DNA from: Pseudocercospora fijiensis CIRAD86
Lineage: Eukaryota; Ascomycota; Dothideomycetes; Mycosphaerellales; Mycosphaerellaceae
Assembly: GCF_000340215.1 (NCBI RefSeq)
Contig: NW_006921532.1
Span: 2,397,337 to 2,461,336, forward strand
Length of the DNA: 64,000 nt
Direction of reading: 5' to 3'
In this document: piece after piece, positions 33,596 to 45,455 of the stretch
Layout of the letters: every line of letters starts with the position of its first letter
Numbering within the stretch: position 1 is the stretch's first letter
Made by a program: the position numbers and the translations under genes
The notes under the pieces: model-generated
What the model saw: only the letters and a program-made list of their open reading frames with translations
The model's database searches: none
Told to the model about the DNA's origin: nothing

Positions 33596-36400
33596 ATCCT
33601 AGATACTATAATTATGTAAAAACAACTTCCTAAGCAACACTATACAGACTTACTATTGCTTTAACGCGCCGTAATCCTTACTAGCAATAACCTTATCTGC
33701 TAGTCGGCTCTCGAAATCTCCTCCGTACGCGTTAAAGCTATTAGTACCGAAGTACTGTCCCTCGTAGAAAGCTTAATTAACGAGGAGGTTAACAGCCTTT
33801 TCCGTCGTAGCTTTCTCCTAATCGTATAGATATTCCTTAAGTCCCTCGTTATTAAGCTAGAGGATCTGTTCAACTTCGTTCTAAATAACGTAACTTAACT
33901 AAGGAATCCTACTAACTAGGGCGTCGGAGATACAGCCGAGGCCTTCGACTAAGATAGCCGTAGGGAAAGCGAATAGCGCGAAGGAGTTAGAGGCTAGGAG
34001 GGCGGTTAGATTGCGGTGCGCTTTAGCAACCTAAGAGACTGTTAAGTTCTCGTAGCCCTTAACCTTAGTACCGTTAATAACGCGAGAGTAGCCTAGGTTA
34101 ATTAATATACGGTTGCTCTTAGTCTTTAGATTACTATATAGTAGGTATAGCATCTAAACAGAGACCTCGTACTCCTTTAGAGGGTTAAGGATCTACTCCG
34201 CCTTGCGCCCCTTACTATTAAGCTAACTATCGAACATATAGTCGAGGTCGTCGTCGGTAAGGTACTTATTAGTAAGCTTGCCGATCTTACTTAGTAGGAC
34301 TAGGCTACGAGCCTTAAGCTTTTCAACCTAGTTCGCAAAGACCTTAGGCTAATGTATACCTTCGATAATAGTAGAGTAGCTAGTCTTATCCTTAGATATA
34401 AGGCAGACCTTAATACGTAGGTAACTAGTACCCTCGCTAGCTACGAGCTTAACTATATCTTATCCGAGACGAGCAGACTCCTTAGAAGGACAGTTTTTAT
34501 AAGTACCGCTAACCTTAAAGAACTTAGTAGGCTTAGGGATAGAGATAAGCTCGTATACGTAATTAGGTCGAAGGGCGATAGCTAAGAGCTATAGGGCAGG
34601 GTACTAGCGGACGATTTAGTTGCTTATACTATAAGTTTAAAGGGCATTGCGGCCTTCCTGCTTAGCCTTAGGCATCGTACGTATATACTAAAGGTATATT
34701 TCAAACTCCTCCTATATTAGGTCGATAAGGAAAGGAAGATATACTCTACGAGGCTCTTGTAACTAACTAAAGACTTAAGGGAAGATAGTATTGCTAGTCT
34801 AGCGAAAGCGGTCGAAGGAGGTGCCTTAGCTAAGGATACCGGTAACGAACTTGCTCTAGCGATCCGTTAGCGTAAGGGCGCGAGTAATAGTACTAGTAGG
34901 GTTGAACGCGTAGAGTCCTAGAGATATCGGGGCGGCAATAGGGCGTCTAGAAAACTAGTTAGTATAGGCCTAATTAGCCTTAAGGGTAGCGAAGGCATCT
35001 TAATTAGCGACATTACGTCCAATCTTTAATAGGCGGCTAATAAGGACACTCGTCTTAGTACTAGTATAGAGACTATAGACCTTAGCAGCCTTCTTAATAT
35101 AGTTAGTATATATAGTAAACCGCTCTTTACCTAGCTTACTAAGGTCGTCGAGCTATTAATAGATAGATAGGGCGGTAGGAGCTTTGCCTATATCGGCTTT
35201 AGGAACTATATCGATCTTAGTAATAAGGTGCGTAATAGAGTCGCCCTTATAAGAACTATAGATGTTCTTAGTTAATAGGATCGGCGAGAGGCCTCTATCT
35301 CTACGCTCGCTAAAGGAGCCTTCGGAGGAGACATCTTCTAGTAGTGTATCTAGTATATTAATATCCGAGTTACTATAGTTAGTACTATAGTTAGTACTAT
35401 AGTCGGTACTAGAAGGGGTGCTATACTTCTTACTAGCCTTACGGAGGGCCTAGCGAGCATGTAATGCCTTCTTACGCGCTACTTCGGCCTTAGCGCGCTC
35501 GTCTTAAACTTCTTAAGGGACCTTACGGTTGCGGGTCGAGCGACGATCTTTAGCCTATATTTCTATAGCGAGCGCAAGACTAGTAGCCGTATCGGCCTCG
35601 GTTTCTAGGCGAAGAGCCTTACGTTTAAGGATATTAACGATAGGAGCCTCTTAACCTTTAACAATAAAGCCTGCACTATTAATGCGATAGCCCTTCTCTT
35701 TTAGTAGATCCTTAGTTGTCTATACGTTAAGATCGACCTAGATAATCGCATCGTAGTACTTCTTCTAGTAGGCTATCGTAAAGTCGTTAAGCATAAAGGA
35801 CAAGTTAAGTAACTGCTTGCCTACCTTCTTACTAGCTATAGATATACGATAGATTATAGTACGGGAAAGATGCTCGGCGCCTTAACGACGGACCTTATAC
35901 TTATTAACGAACGAAGAGACCTGCTTAGTACGCTCTTATCTACCGTAGGCGAAGTTAATAAGGCTCTTAGGAAGACTGCTTAGTCCTCCCTAATGTTCGA
36001 AGGCCTAGTCGAGGGTCTTAAAGCGCAAACGAATCTAGGTGCCGGCCGTCTCGAGGCTATAAACGATAGGAAAGGCTTGTTCGATATCTATATCGTTAAG
36101 GACCTCGCGCTTAAAGATACGCTTACCGATAGACTAACGTAAGTTGTTTATACCGTACGCAACTAAGATAGTAGCCTTCTTAATGTTCCTATTAATAACG
36201 CGTAGTAGGGTGCGAGCGTTCTAGATCTTCTCTTAAGGGTCTTTAAGGGCGGTAACGATCAAGAAGTAGTACTCGAGGCTAGTTGTAGCAGCTAAGGCGC
36301 TATCGGAGGGGGCTTCGATCGGGACTAGTACGCCTAGGTTTAGGGCTAGTAGGTTGCTGCTACTGCTAGCGCCTAGCGGATTTAGGGCGCCGGAAGACAT
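33593..36400 (-). pseudogene. Element D extra ORF (ORF3), inner copy, 936 codons
   Basis: A single uninterrupted register from ATG 36,398-36,400 to TAA 33,593-33,595, broken only by TAG/TAA of RIP type. Starts MSSGALNPLGASSSSNLLAL. The first 330 residues hold a basic stretch and a segment rich in Lys/Glu/Ala that could be helical (about 35,470-35,650). A Ser/Tyr/Asn linker with a 12-bp repeat follows (35,372-35,407). The second half has many beta-prone stretches, such as VYELISIPKPTKFF and YSRVINGTKVKGYE. The last part continues through YFGTNSFNAYGGDFESRL. No signal peptide, membrane segment or known motif is seen. The 1.14-kb gap from pol argues for its own mRNA or promoter. The outer copy has the same ORF but with ATA at the start position. 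Function unknown; conservation of one long frame in two copies shows it was a real gene. Confidence 0.7.
35372..35407. repeat. 12-bp tandem repeat in inner D ORF3
   Basis: Three units of ACTATAGTTAGT (last unit ACTATAGTCGGT), encoding a repeated Tyr-Ser-Thr-Asn. The outer copy has one unit near 46,915, so the tract varies by whole codons between copies. Confidence 0.8.
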
Positions 36401-36826
36401 CTTAGTCGACCGGAGCAGAAAGGAGTTAGTAACGAGTTTGCAAAAACGTTCGTAGCTTGTTAATAATAATTAAAGGGTTTAGATAGAAGGAGAGGGAGGG
36501 GGTAGGCGGTAGTAAGTTAGTTAGTATTCGAGTAGAAGAAAGAGCTTAGAAAGCTCGCCTTAAATAGGGTACGAAGGTAGCGTAGTCCGTATGTTCTAGT
36601 AAAGCAAACGGATAACGACTATATATAGACCCTAAAAAGTGAAGCTATATACGAGACTCCTTTGTTAGTAGGGCAGGCTAAAGTTTAATAATCGATCTAG
36701 CTAATTGCTAGTAGCGACTACGCGCCTCTATTAACCTCTAGCTTTCGTAGATTCCCGCGCACTCGAAATGTAACTAGTTAGTTCGAGTACCTAGTAGTAA
36801 TCTATAGTAGTAAGGCTAGCGGGACT

Positions 36827-36850
36827 AATAACACCCCCGGGGTAGCATTA
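36827..36850. repeat. Dispersed palindrome upstream of inner D ORF3
   Basis: AATAACACCCCCGGGGTAGC then ATTA, 427 bp before the ORF3 ATG. Confidence 0.7.
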
Positions 36851-37257
36851 GCTTTTCTCTAGAGATGCTCGGTAACTAGGAGCAAATCGCCTAGGCCTAG
36901 CGTAGCTTATATTAGCCTATAGTACTATCGTTATAGATATAGCATTACCTTTTATAGTAGCAGGTATATAAACGTAGCCCGTGCGTTCTTCTTTCTTCTA
37001 GACACTAAGCTTAGCGGCCTAAGGTCCCTATCCTTAGAGGCTATAGGCCTAGGTTGCTACGTCTATCTAAGAGCTAGGAAGGGAGAGGGATCCTCCCTTT
37101 CTTAGTGTCCTACGTAACTAATACTAATTAGGGTAGGAACAATCTTCTCTAGCGGAGTATCTTGTTGTTGTTGCTACCTAAGGGCGGTTGCTAGAGACTA
37201 GGAAACTAGAGGGAAGTAGTCCTAGAAGGGCGGGAGGTTAGGTTCGGCTAGCTTCCG

Positions 37258-37280
37258 AATACTATCCCCGGGGTATTATT
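37258..37280. repeat. Dispersed palindrome after inner D pol
   Basis: AATACTATCCCCGGGGTATT then ATT, flanked by CCG and CGG so that the inverted repeat extends outward; 263 bp after the pol stop. Confidence 0.65.
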
Positions 37281-37542
37281 CGGAAGTTATGCCTCGTATA
37301 GTTCTTTTCTAAGGAAACACAAAAAGAGTAAAGCTATAGCAACATTAATCGAAGGCAAAAGACAAAAGAGCAAAACAACAGACAAGGTAAAAGCAAAGGA
37401 GGGCAATAACTAAGAGTATTAATATCCGTAGGAACAAGTAGTAAGGACTAAAGCTAAAGGGTAGCGCTCTATATTAATAGCGCGGAGAATAGTTAATAGA
37501 GGCAAGGAAAGCAACGTAGTAGAGGTAGGAAAGGATATGCGA

Positions 37543-40500
37543 TTATTTAGTCTCGGGGTCGTCTAGCTATAATTCTAGGCGGTCTTTATCGCTAGACTAG
37601 TTAGGTTCCTCAGAGTTAGAGTTAGATAGCTAGAAGTCTAGTTCACTATTAGAATCGGAATTAACATCGGAAACGCTCTATATATAGTTAATCCGTATAT
37701 AACCCTCCCTTTATTCTTAAGTTATTCCTAATAGCTTACTAAGACGAATCTAGGGATAGGCATAGTTCGTAGGTAGAATAGGATCTATAATAGCGGTAGG
37801 ATCCTCCTCCCGATAGGCATCTAAGGACGGTAGAGGGTCTATAGAGGCACTAACTTCCTCCTCGGTCGGCGGAGGGCGGGTAGGTTCGCGTAACTTAACG
37901 ATCTTCTTTAGACTAGCCTAAGGGTGAGTGTGCTTTAAGGTAGCACTATCTAGCTCCTAAAGAAGGTATACGGAACCCGAGTAAAGGACCTCCTTTACTC
38001 TATAAGGACCCTTCTACTTAAAGGCTAGCTTATAGGAGTAACTATACTCTAGTTCGGACCGGTATAGAAGGACTATATCGCTAACCTTTAGAGGCTCCTA
38101 GTTAACAGCATTATAGTCGTCGAAATACTACTTAGCCTCCTTACGAAGGCGACGTTGTCGAGCAAGTCCCTCCTAAGAAGTAGTAGTTATATCCTTAAGA
38201 GCCTTAGCGCGTAGGGCAAGGAGATCTGCTCTAGTACGAACAGACCCCTAGTCGTAAACGCTATACGTACGATAAGACAACTTAATCGGAAGAACGGCGT
38301 CCCTTCTAATTATAAGCTCTGCTAGCGTAAGTCTAGTCGTATCGATAATAGTAGTTCGATCCGCCTAGAGAAGGGCTAGAACGCGGGTAGAGATAGGAAC
38401 GGACCTGTCGCTACTATTAGTTATCTTAGATAGGGCATTAATTAACGACCGATAGCCGCACTTAATAATAGCATTCGACTAGGGATAGTACGGGGAGATG
38501 CGAACGTTCTTAGCCCCGTACGAAACAAGCAGCGCTTAAACCTCCTTAGCTATATTGTTCGTAGCGTTGTCTAAGATAACCTCGTAAGGTGTTCCCTAGC
38601 GGCAAAACAGATCCTTAAATAGGAAGGTAGCTATATTACGGGCATTAATAGTACCGCAACCTTTATAGAAATAATAGGCCTCCGGCTATCGAGAAAGACC
38701 CTCTCGAATAATATATAGGCTATTGTTACGGCTAAGATAGACTCTATCGCTATACTACCGCTCCCTAACTAACTAGGTAGTAGGGATACGCAGCTCTCCT
38801 AGACGTCGGTAGCTGTTCCTAAAGTTGCACTTAGGATAGCTCTTACAGTAGTAGGAGACATTAGCCTATACGCCGTCCTACTAGTAGCGTCGACGAAGGA
38901 CATCGAAGGTGCCCTCCGCCGCCCGATAGCCGAGCTTATCGTAAACGGAACGAAGGATCTCTTATCGGGCTGCTAGATCGTTAATAATACGCTAGAGCGG
39001 TATATTAATTATAGCCTATCGCTAAAGGATACGATCTTTAACAAGGAACCTCCGAGAATAGCGAATAATACGACGGTATTAACTCTTTAATAGACTAGGA
39101 GCTCTCTTCGTATAGGTAAGGAAGTAGGCGATATTATAGGAGTCGTCGGAGTAGACTCTATTAAGGATATTATCCCTACCTAGTTCGCCCGCCTTAGTAT
39201 CGTCCTAGTCCTCGCCGTTAGTAGTAGGGTCTTCGTTAGGCTAGTTACTAGGTTAGTCGTCGGCAGTAGACCTAGTAATTACCGGCATAGCGTTAATATA
39301 GAAGGTAGTAAAGAAGGTGCGGTTAATAACCGCGTCGATATCCTCTTCTTCTATTATCTCGGCGATGTCTTCTTCTATAGCAGGCCTTCTAGAAAGGCTA
39401 TCTAGTCTAGTATACTTCTTGCTAAGAACATAGAAGACGTCGAAATTAAATAAATAGATCTAGGCAACCTACCGAGCTATCGTAGAGTTAGGCAGGTCGG
39501 AGGCTATACGGTTAAGTTAATAGACTAGCGTCTAAGTGTCGACTTCTAGGCGAAAGAACACTCTAAAGAGCTAAGGTCGGAACTTCTTAAGAGCCTTATA
39601 GACACTAAGGCACTCTCGCTTGCTAGTATCGTATCGGGCCTCGATAGGTTTCTATAGACCGGACTCGTACCGGATAGGGTAACGTAAGGAGGGCTCCTTA
39701 CGATTATACTGCATTAGTATCTCGCCGTAGCCTTCCCCGCTCGAGTCGATAGTAACAATTAGCAGACCTACGCCTTCCGAGTAGTTAATAGAGGTAAGCG
39801 TAGGCGCGCTAACAAGTGCTTTAGTAACTTTATCCTTAGCGGCTTAGTAAACGGAGGTCTATTCAAACTCTATATCCTTCTTAAGCAAGGCGTATAGAGG
39901 CTTATATACTAACGCAAAGTTTTCGACCTAGATACGGAAGTAGGAGACTACTCTAAGCTAGATCTAGACATCTTTCTAATAGGTAGGGTCGGGCTAGGAC
40001 ACAATCTTTAGGACCCGTATATTGTTAGGATAGCGGCCGTTCTTATTAGTTACAAACCCGATAATGTTTATTCGTTTGCATAGGAGCTGAAGCTTCTCCC
40101 TATATACCGTTAGGTTAGCTCGCTCTAGGTCGTAGAGGACACTATCGAGGTTCTAAATGTGTTCGAGAAAGAACCTGCGGATACTAGGCTCTACTTCTTT
40201 ATTATCGTACCTAGTTTTAGGGCCCTTAATGCCGATATCGTTAAGGAAAGGCATCGCTATATAGGAGATATAGGCCGCGAGGACTTAGTTCATAATACGA
40301 ACGAACTAGGCTACGGAGTTAGTTGCCCCTTATAGAAGGGTAGTTTGTCTATATAGCCTAAGAGGTATCTCGAAACTAGTAAGGTCGCGGCTATTAGGAT
40401 AGAGAGGGATCTAGTCGTAGCCCGAGAAAACATTAACTAGTAAGGCTATAATACAGTTAGCAAAAGCTTCCGAGAACCTATTAGTCTCCGGAGGGAGGTT

Positions 40501-41250
40501 AGCATCTCTAATCGCAACTGCGTTAAACTTTTATATAGCGTTAATTAGACGGTACTTCTTTAGTTCCCTAGGAGCTATCTTCTTCTAAACTAGGAAGTAT
40601 AGGTTGCGATACGAGGCATAGGAAGGCTCTAAGGTACTAGCCTTTATACGCTGCTGTATTATGTCCTTAACTATACCTCTTAGGCTTAGGTTTAGCTTAA
40701 ACCCTAGGTAAGCCTAAGGCTTATACTCGATCGTTCGGATCCTCTATAGAGGGGCAACCTTCGGGTTAATCCTGCCTAGATGCGTAAAGTTATATACTAA
40801 TACGGCTTCGCGGTTATATAGAAGCTCGTATAGCAAATCTAGTTCAAGATCCGAAAGCTCGATGCTAGGTTTAATGTTCGCTAGTCTCTCCGGCGTTAGC
40901 CTCGATCCCCTAAGAATAGCGGAGAACTTTTTAGTAATATACCTCTAGTCGTATAGACTATCCCTAGGTGTTAATATCGCTTCGCGGTTAAGGCACTTTT
41001 GTCGCTAGTTAGGATTTCCGCTAGGATTAGACCTATCGGTTATATATACGCTGCCTTTTACGGGCTTAATCTTGTTAGCTACCCTCTTATATAGGGTATA
41101 TACGCTAACCGCTCGTAATACCCGAGCCCTCTCTCTTTAACGTTAGGCCCGGAGATTAGCGCAATAGAACAGCGCGTAAACTTTATTAGAAGTCTCCTTA
41201 AGTCGGTAGGTATATAGCTAGTAATCCTAATTTATAATTCCGGCGAAAAC
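37543..41250 (-). pseudogene. Inner D pol: RT, RNase H, integrase
   Basis: Register fixed at RT, integrase and the stop TAA 37,543-37,545. RT palm motif at 40,234-40,245 reads FLND where the outer copy has FLDD. The motif is followed by IGIKGPKT, as in the F-[IL]-DD-x3-KGPKT branch of fungal Gypsy elements. RNase H is at about 39,900-39,450, ending with FNFDVFYI and an HTRPDSLSRK-like block. Integrase: zinc-binding CKSYPKC at about 38,845; core SDRVYL; second Asp in VILDNA (38,569-38,571); catalytic Glu now Lys at 38,461-38,463. The acidic Ser/Asn/Asp/Glu-rich tail ends at 37,543. No chromodomain is seen. Confidence 0.8.
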
Positions 41251-41261
41251 GTTAGATTCCT

Positions 41262-41285
41262 AATAACACCCCCGGGGTAGTATTA
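41262..41285. repeat. Dispersed palindrome at the gag-pro/pol boundary of inner D
   Basis: AATAACACCCCCGGGGTAGT then ATTA, at the place where the gag-protease register gives way to the pol register. Confidence 0.7.
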
Positions 41286-41289
41286 GCTC

Positions 41290-44200
41290 GGCGTTCTAAT
41301 TAGTTAGTTCGGATTCGGGCTCGGGTAGATCCGCTTCTAGCGGCGATGCCTACGATAGTATTATTACCGAGATTTGTGTACTAGGTAGTCGTTATACTAT
41401 TATACTCGCTATCGCTTCGAGTATTCGTCTCCTTAGTATAGAGCCTAGAAACTAGCCTTGTCGTACGGAGCGGCGTACCTCTAGATATAACCTATTCAAG
41501 CTATATTAACTTATAGCGTAGATTGCCGGTCTTATAACCGCGCTATAGCGTTTCCCGAAGAGCGCTTAGAAGCAGCAAGGATATCCTCGTAGGACTTGTA
41601 GCTAGTGTTTCCGATATAACTAGTAAATACGACTCGGTTGCCCTTCTAGTTAGCGATAGTTCCTTCCTAGGAGCTATCGTCGTAGTTGCGCTAGATACCC
41701 CGGGTTATACGAGACTATAGTCGACCTAGAATAATTAGCGTGTTCGGGTTAGCGGCAATCTAGAAGGTAAAGGAAAAGCATATACCGAAAGCGTCTACTA
41801 TAACATTATAGCAGGTAGCTACTAGCGTAACCTCCCTATTTACTCCCTATATACTAAGGGAAATATCTCTGTTTATTAGTAGTCGGAGCTGTTTAGCCTA
41901 GCGCTTACTTATAATAAGTGACTCTAAACTATTATTAAGCATTGCTAGCAACTACTAACTATAGCTTCCGATAGTAACTTAAATATAGATAGCGGGAACG
42001 ACGGTAAAGGAACGGGTAACTACGGAAAGGTCTATATTATTAGGGATAGAGTAAAGTTCCTTAGGTCGAGGAGGTCCTACTCGACCGATTTGTTAGCTAG
42101 TAAATCGGACAGCCTTAATAGAAACTGAAACTAAAGCAGAGTCGGTATTATTATTATCCCCTCGGCCTATCTTCTTAATCCCCTCTTCGTTAGCATTATC
42201 GATAGTCTCCTAGCTCTCGTAGGTTACTAATTCGCCTTCTACTAACTCCTAGGCCCCTAAAAATTTAGGAAGGAACTATAGGGAAGAGACGTCGATATAG
42301 TCCTCTCGCCCCTGTTTACGTCGAAGGGCTACAAGGTCTTTTATAAAGGTTACATCGTTAGGAATCCGGCTCTAGAACAGGTTAGTAGGCAAACCGTATA
42401 CTAGAAGCTCCCCTATAGACATATTAGACTTAAGGTCTAGGAACTATAAAGCCTAGAAGAGAGCATTTGCCTTTATATCGTAAGAGTTAGTAGGCCCGGC
42501 ACTATACTTCTTTATATACCTATTAAAGCGAAAGCTCTTTAGGTTAGCTAACTTTCGCTTATAGGCCGGCGGGTTAGCTAGGCCTAGGGTACTACTAAGG
42601 TCGGTAGTAGCATCCTCTATATCGATATCTAGAGTTTCTAGTACCTCCGGAGTAGCTATACTAGCTCGGGTTGCACGGTCTTTAGCTATCTAGAGTGTTT
42701 TGGTCTTAGCGACTAATTCTCGCTGTTTCTTAGCCTTGTTAGCTGCCTACTTCTTAAGTATCCTAGTAGGGGCTGCCGCACTAGGGCGGATAGGGTTCTG
42801 CGGGCTCTTACCCTTGCCCTAGGACTAGGTTTAGGACCTTATAGCAGCGTAGATATCTATACTGTTCTTAGTAACCGCGTAAACATTAGTAACTGCGTCC
42901 GGGTCCTAAGACACAAAGTTAACTTTAATAGGCTTAGTAGTACTATTACTGCTCTGCTCCTTAACCTGTTTTGCCCTAACCTTCTAAGTTTCTCGTTTAG
43001 CAATAGCGGCGAGGGTACTGTTCCTAGTATCCTTAAACTCGATCTTACTACTATACTTCTTCTCTAGAAGACTCCTAAGTTAAGGCAGCTTCGGAGCTCT
43101 ACGATCCTACTCGAAGTTAATCTTGTCGCCGGTGTCGGTATAGTAGAACCGACTATTTACTTATATAACGAGCTTCCTCTTAAGAAGCTCCTTCTAGATA
43201 GGGCAGTCTAATTAAACATATTTGAAACCGCCGTATATCTAGCACTTGCTATCTAAGTTAGAATAGATCTTCTGTATAGCGTAGACGTTAACTAAAGGGG
43301 CCTTAGGGTAGTTAGGATCAGAGACCTAGTAGACTAGTAGCACATCCTTTAGTATACTAGTATTAAGGACCTCCCTAACTCGCTATAGTGCTTTCGTATT
43401 AAGGTTGAGCTAGGCTAGGGACTTAGCTAAGTCCGCAACGTCCTAAGAATACTTAGTAACGGTAGGAGTTACGGTACTAGGACTACTTTGCGATTTAGGA
43501 AGAAACTTAGGCCCTCTAGTTCCCGAGGTATCGTTCCTTACCTAGGCTAGGTTATTCCGGTCCTCGCCGTAAATAAACTTCTTTACGTTAGCGGAGCTGT
43601 TAATGTCGTCCTTAATAGCCTCTAGGACCTCTTTATACTTCCTAAAGGTCTCGGGATTAGCTTCGCTAAGCTTACAACGACGGAAGACACGCTTAGCTAT
43701 AGACTACGGCAACCCTTTAAGGAGCAGCCTCGTTCTCTAAGAATTCTCGAGGTCCTACTAGTCGATGCCGTCCGCTAACTTAACAAACTCGCGGACGTAC
43801 TCCTTTAGGTCGTTATCTTCGGTACGCCTCTCTATATAGAGGTTCTTAAGCTACGTATAACTACCTTTAATGCGACGGCTATCGCGATCCCGATACTCCC
43901 TTATAAAGGCCTGCTTAAAGACCTCCTAGTCGGTATTAGACTTGTCGTCCTTTTCTAGGTAGCTAACTAGAGTTCTAAGGGTTCGGTAAAGCCTAGTAAT
44001 AGTAGTCCTCGTAAGGGACCGGACTTTGTACTAGTCCGACTCCTCTTCGAGTCCGTACTCGGCTAAGTTGTCCTTAAAGCGTTCTACGTACGCCGTAGCG
44101 TTCTACCCTTCGAATAAAGGGTTCCTACTGCTTCCTAGCTCTAGCGGGCGACGCCTATTCTAACGGAGAAGGTTAGTTTGCCCTTAAATTATCTTTATAA

Positions 44201-44395
44201 CGACATTATAGAGGGCCTCGGGCGTAGAAGGCTCGACAGCCCCTAGTTCGATAGCGCTTATAATAACTAGTCGTCGCCTAATTTCTTCGTTAATAGGGTC
44301 CGGTAGGTTATCGGATTCCGAAGATTCCGCTAATTCGTAATACTCGCTTTCGCTAGAGCTTATTCGATTGTTATAAAGTAGTTAAAATAAAATGC
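41290..44395 (-). pseudogene. Inner D gag and protease
   Basis: Starts near 44,395. A capsid-like part follows: LFEG-x-NATAYVERFKDNLAEYG, then DLKEYVREFVKLADG. The zinc knuckle at 43,203-43,244 is read as C-x2-Tyr-x4-Tyr-x4-C, where the outer copy still has Cys and His. Further on (42,000-41,850) is a retropepsin-like segment with LLAMLNNSLESLIIS, in which the active-site Asp appears changed to Asn. Gag and protease share one register (codon phase checked at 44,351, 43,244 and 41,888). Pol is shifted by one, as with -1 frameshifting or a separate ORF. Confidence 0.72.
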
Positions 44396-45176
44396 TATAG
44401 GAAAGTGTTTTTAGTATATATTGTAGGTTTAGTTTGTTTCGATATTGCTATGCGAGAAAATAGTATACTAGGCTGTTTTCCTCTAATGTTACCCCTAGGG
44501 TAGTATTAGAGTTTAGCCTCCTAGGGGTCGCCTAGACACCCCTAGGAGCTTCAATTTAGTAAATTTAGACAAAAGCCGCTCGGAGGAAGGAACTGCAATC
44601 TCTATTCATACCTAGATCTTAGAAACTAGCTACTTTACTAACTATCGTTATCTCCTTTAGCTAGGCGGGGGGGTAGGGACCTTCTTTTTCTAGTAGAAGG
44701 CTAAGCACTATCCGAACGAGGCAGCGAATCCCGAAATAGTCTACCCGGTTAATAGGGGAACTGTCTAGGCATCCGACCTATAATCTAGAAATTGCTATCG
44801 TATAGATAGTCTTAGCAAACTAAGCAAGGCCGATAGGTAATTAGTCTATCTCCTCCTTAGGCGGGGCTTATCTCGAGTAAGCGGTACTAAATAGGTCTTC
44901 GACCCGGAGCCGAGTCCTTAGAAGCTAGCTATAGTTATAGACTAGGCCCTAAGCTGTAACAGTCCTAAGGGTTTATAGCTTTTCGGGGTTAAAGCGATGC
45001 CCTCGTTAAGAGGTTTCTCTACTTGTCGTAACGGCCCCTTAAGATACTTCGGTATCGTCCGTATCGTAGGCTCTTATTATGCCCTCGCTTCGGTTATAGC
45101 TATTCGTGCCTAGAGACTACCTTTAACACACCCGAACCTGTTAGATATAAAGAGATAGCCCTACCTTCGGCTCTAA
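44396..45176 (-). other. Inner D 5' leader
   Basis: About 0.8 kb between the 5' LTR and gag. No frame supported. The coding-strand sequence next to the LTR, TTAGAGCCGAAGG, could be a RIP-altered tRNA primer site (TGGAGCC...), which is only a guess. One palindrome copy at 44,485. Confidence 0.5.
44485..44508. repeat. Dispersed palindrome upstream of inner D gag
   Basis: AATGTTACCCCTAGGGTAGT then ATTA, about 90 bp before gag. Confidence 0.65.
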
Positions 45177-45455
45177 TAAAGGACGAAAACTAATACTACT
45201 ACTACTACTTATAGCAATAGTATAGGCTACCGAGGGTAACATAACCTATAGCAATATAGGTAGCTATGTTTAGCAAGATAGGATAACGAGACTGTCGCTT
45301 AGGCTAATAACTAGAGCCCTATAACATAGGCATTGTGTAAGTGTAACATAAACAATATACTATACGAGGTTAATGATCTGTCTACTCTATAGAAGGAGGC
45401 CTCTTATATAGGCTCAAAACTGGCCTATAGGTATAGGGCCGGTTACTAGCTAATA
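45177..45455 (-). repeat. Element D inner 5' LTR
   Basis: 279 bp, followed by CTAG (45,456-45,459), the right copy of the target duplication. Confidence 0.9.

Larger units (their letters stand above)
36401..37542 (-). other. Inner D spacer between pol and ORF3
   Basis: About 1.14 kb, no frame supported. It holds two copies of the dispersed palindrome and a G-rich block at about 36,490-36,505. The corresponding outer spacer has an expanded G-run. A promoter for ORF3 would have to lie here, but no motif is identified. Confidence 0.5.
33184..45455 (-). mobile_element. Giant Gypsy element D, inner copy (12,272 bp, full length)
   Basis: LTRs 33,184-33,462 and 45,177-45,455, each 279 bp. Flanked by a perfect CTAG duplication (33,180-33,183 and 45,456-45,459). 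The intact target is visible inside the inner copy itself at about 33,915, where ACTAGGGC is uninterrupted. A self-insertion therefore explains the LTR-455 bp-LTR arrangement on the left. It carries gag-protease, pol, ORF3. Several zinc-binding and catalytic codons are lost to RIP. Confidence 0.88.
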
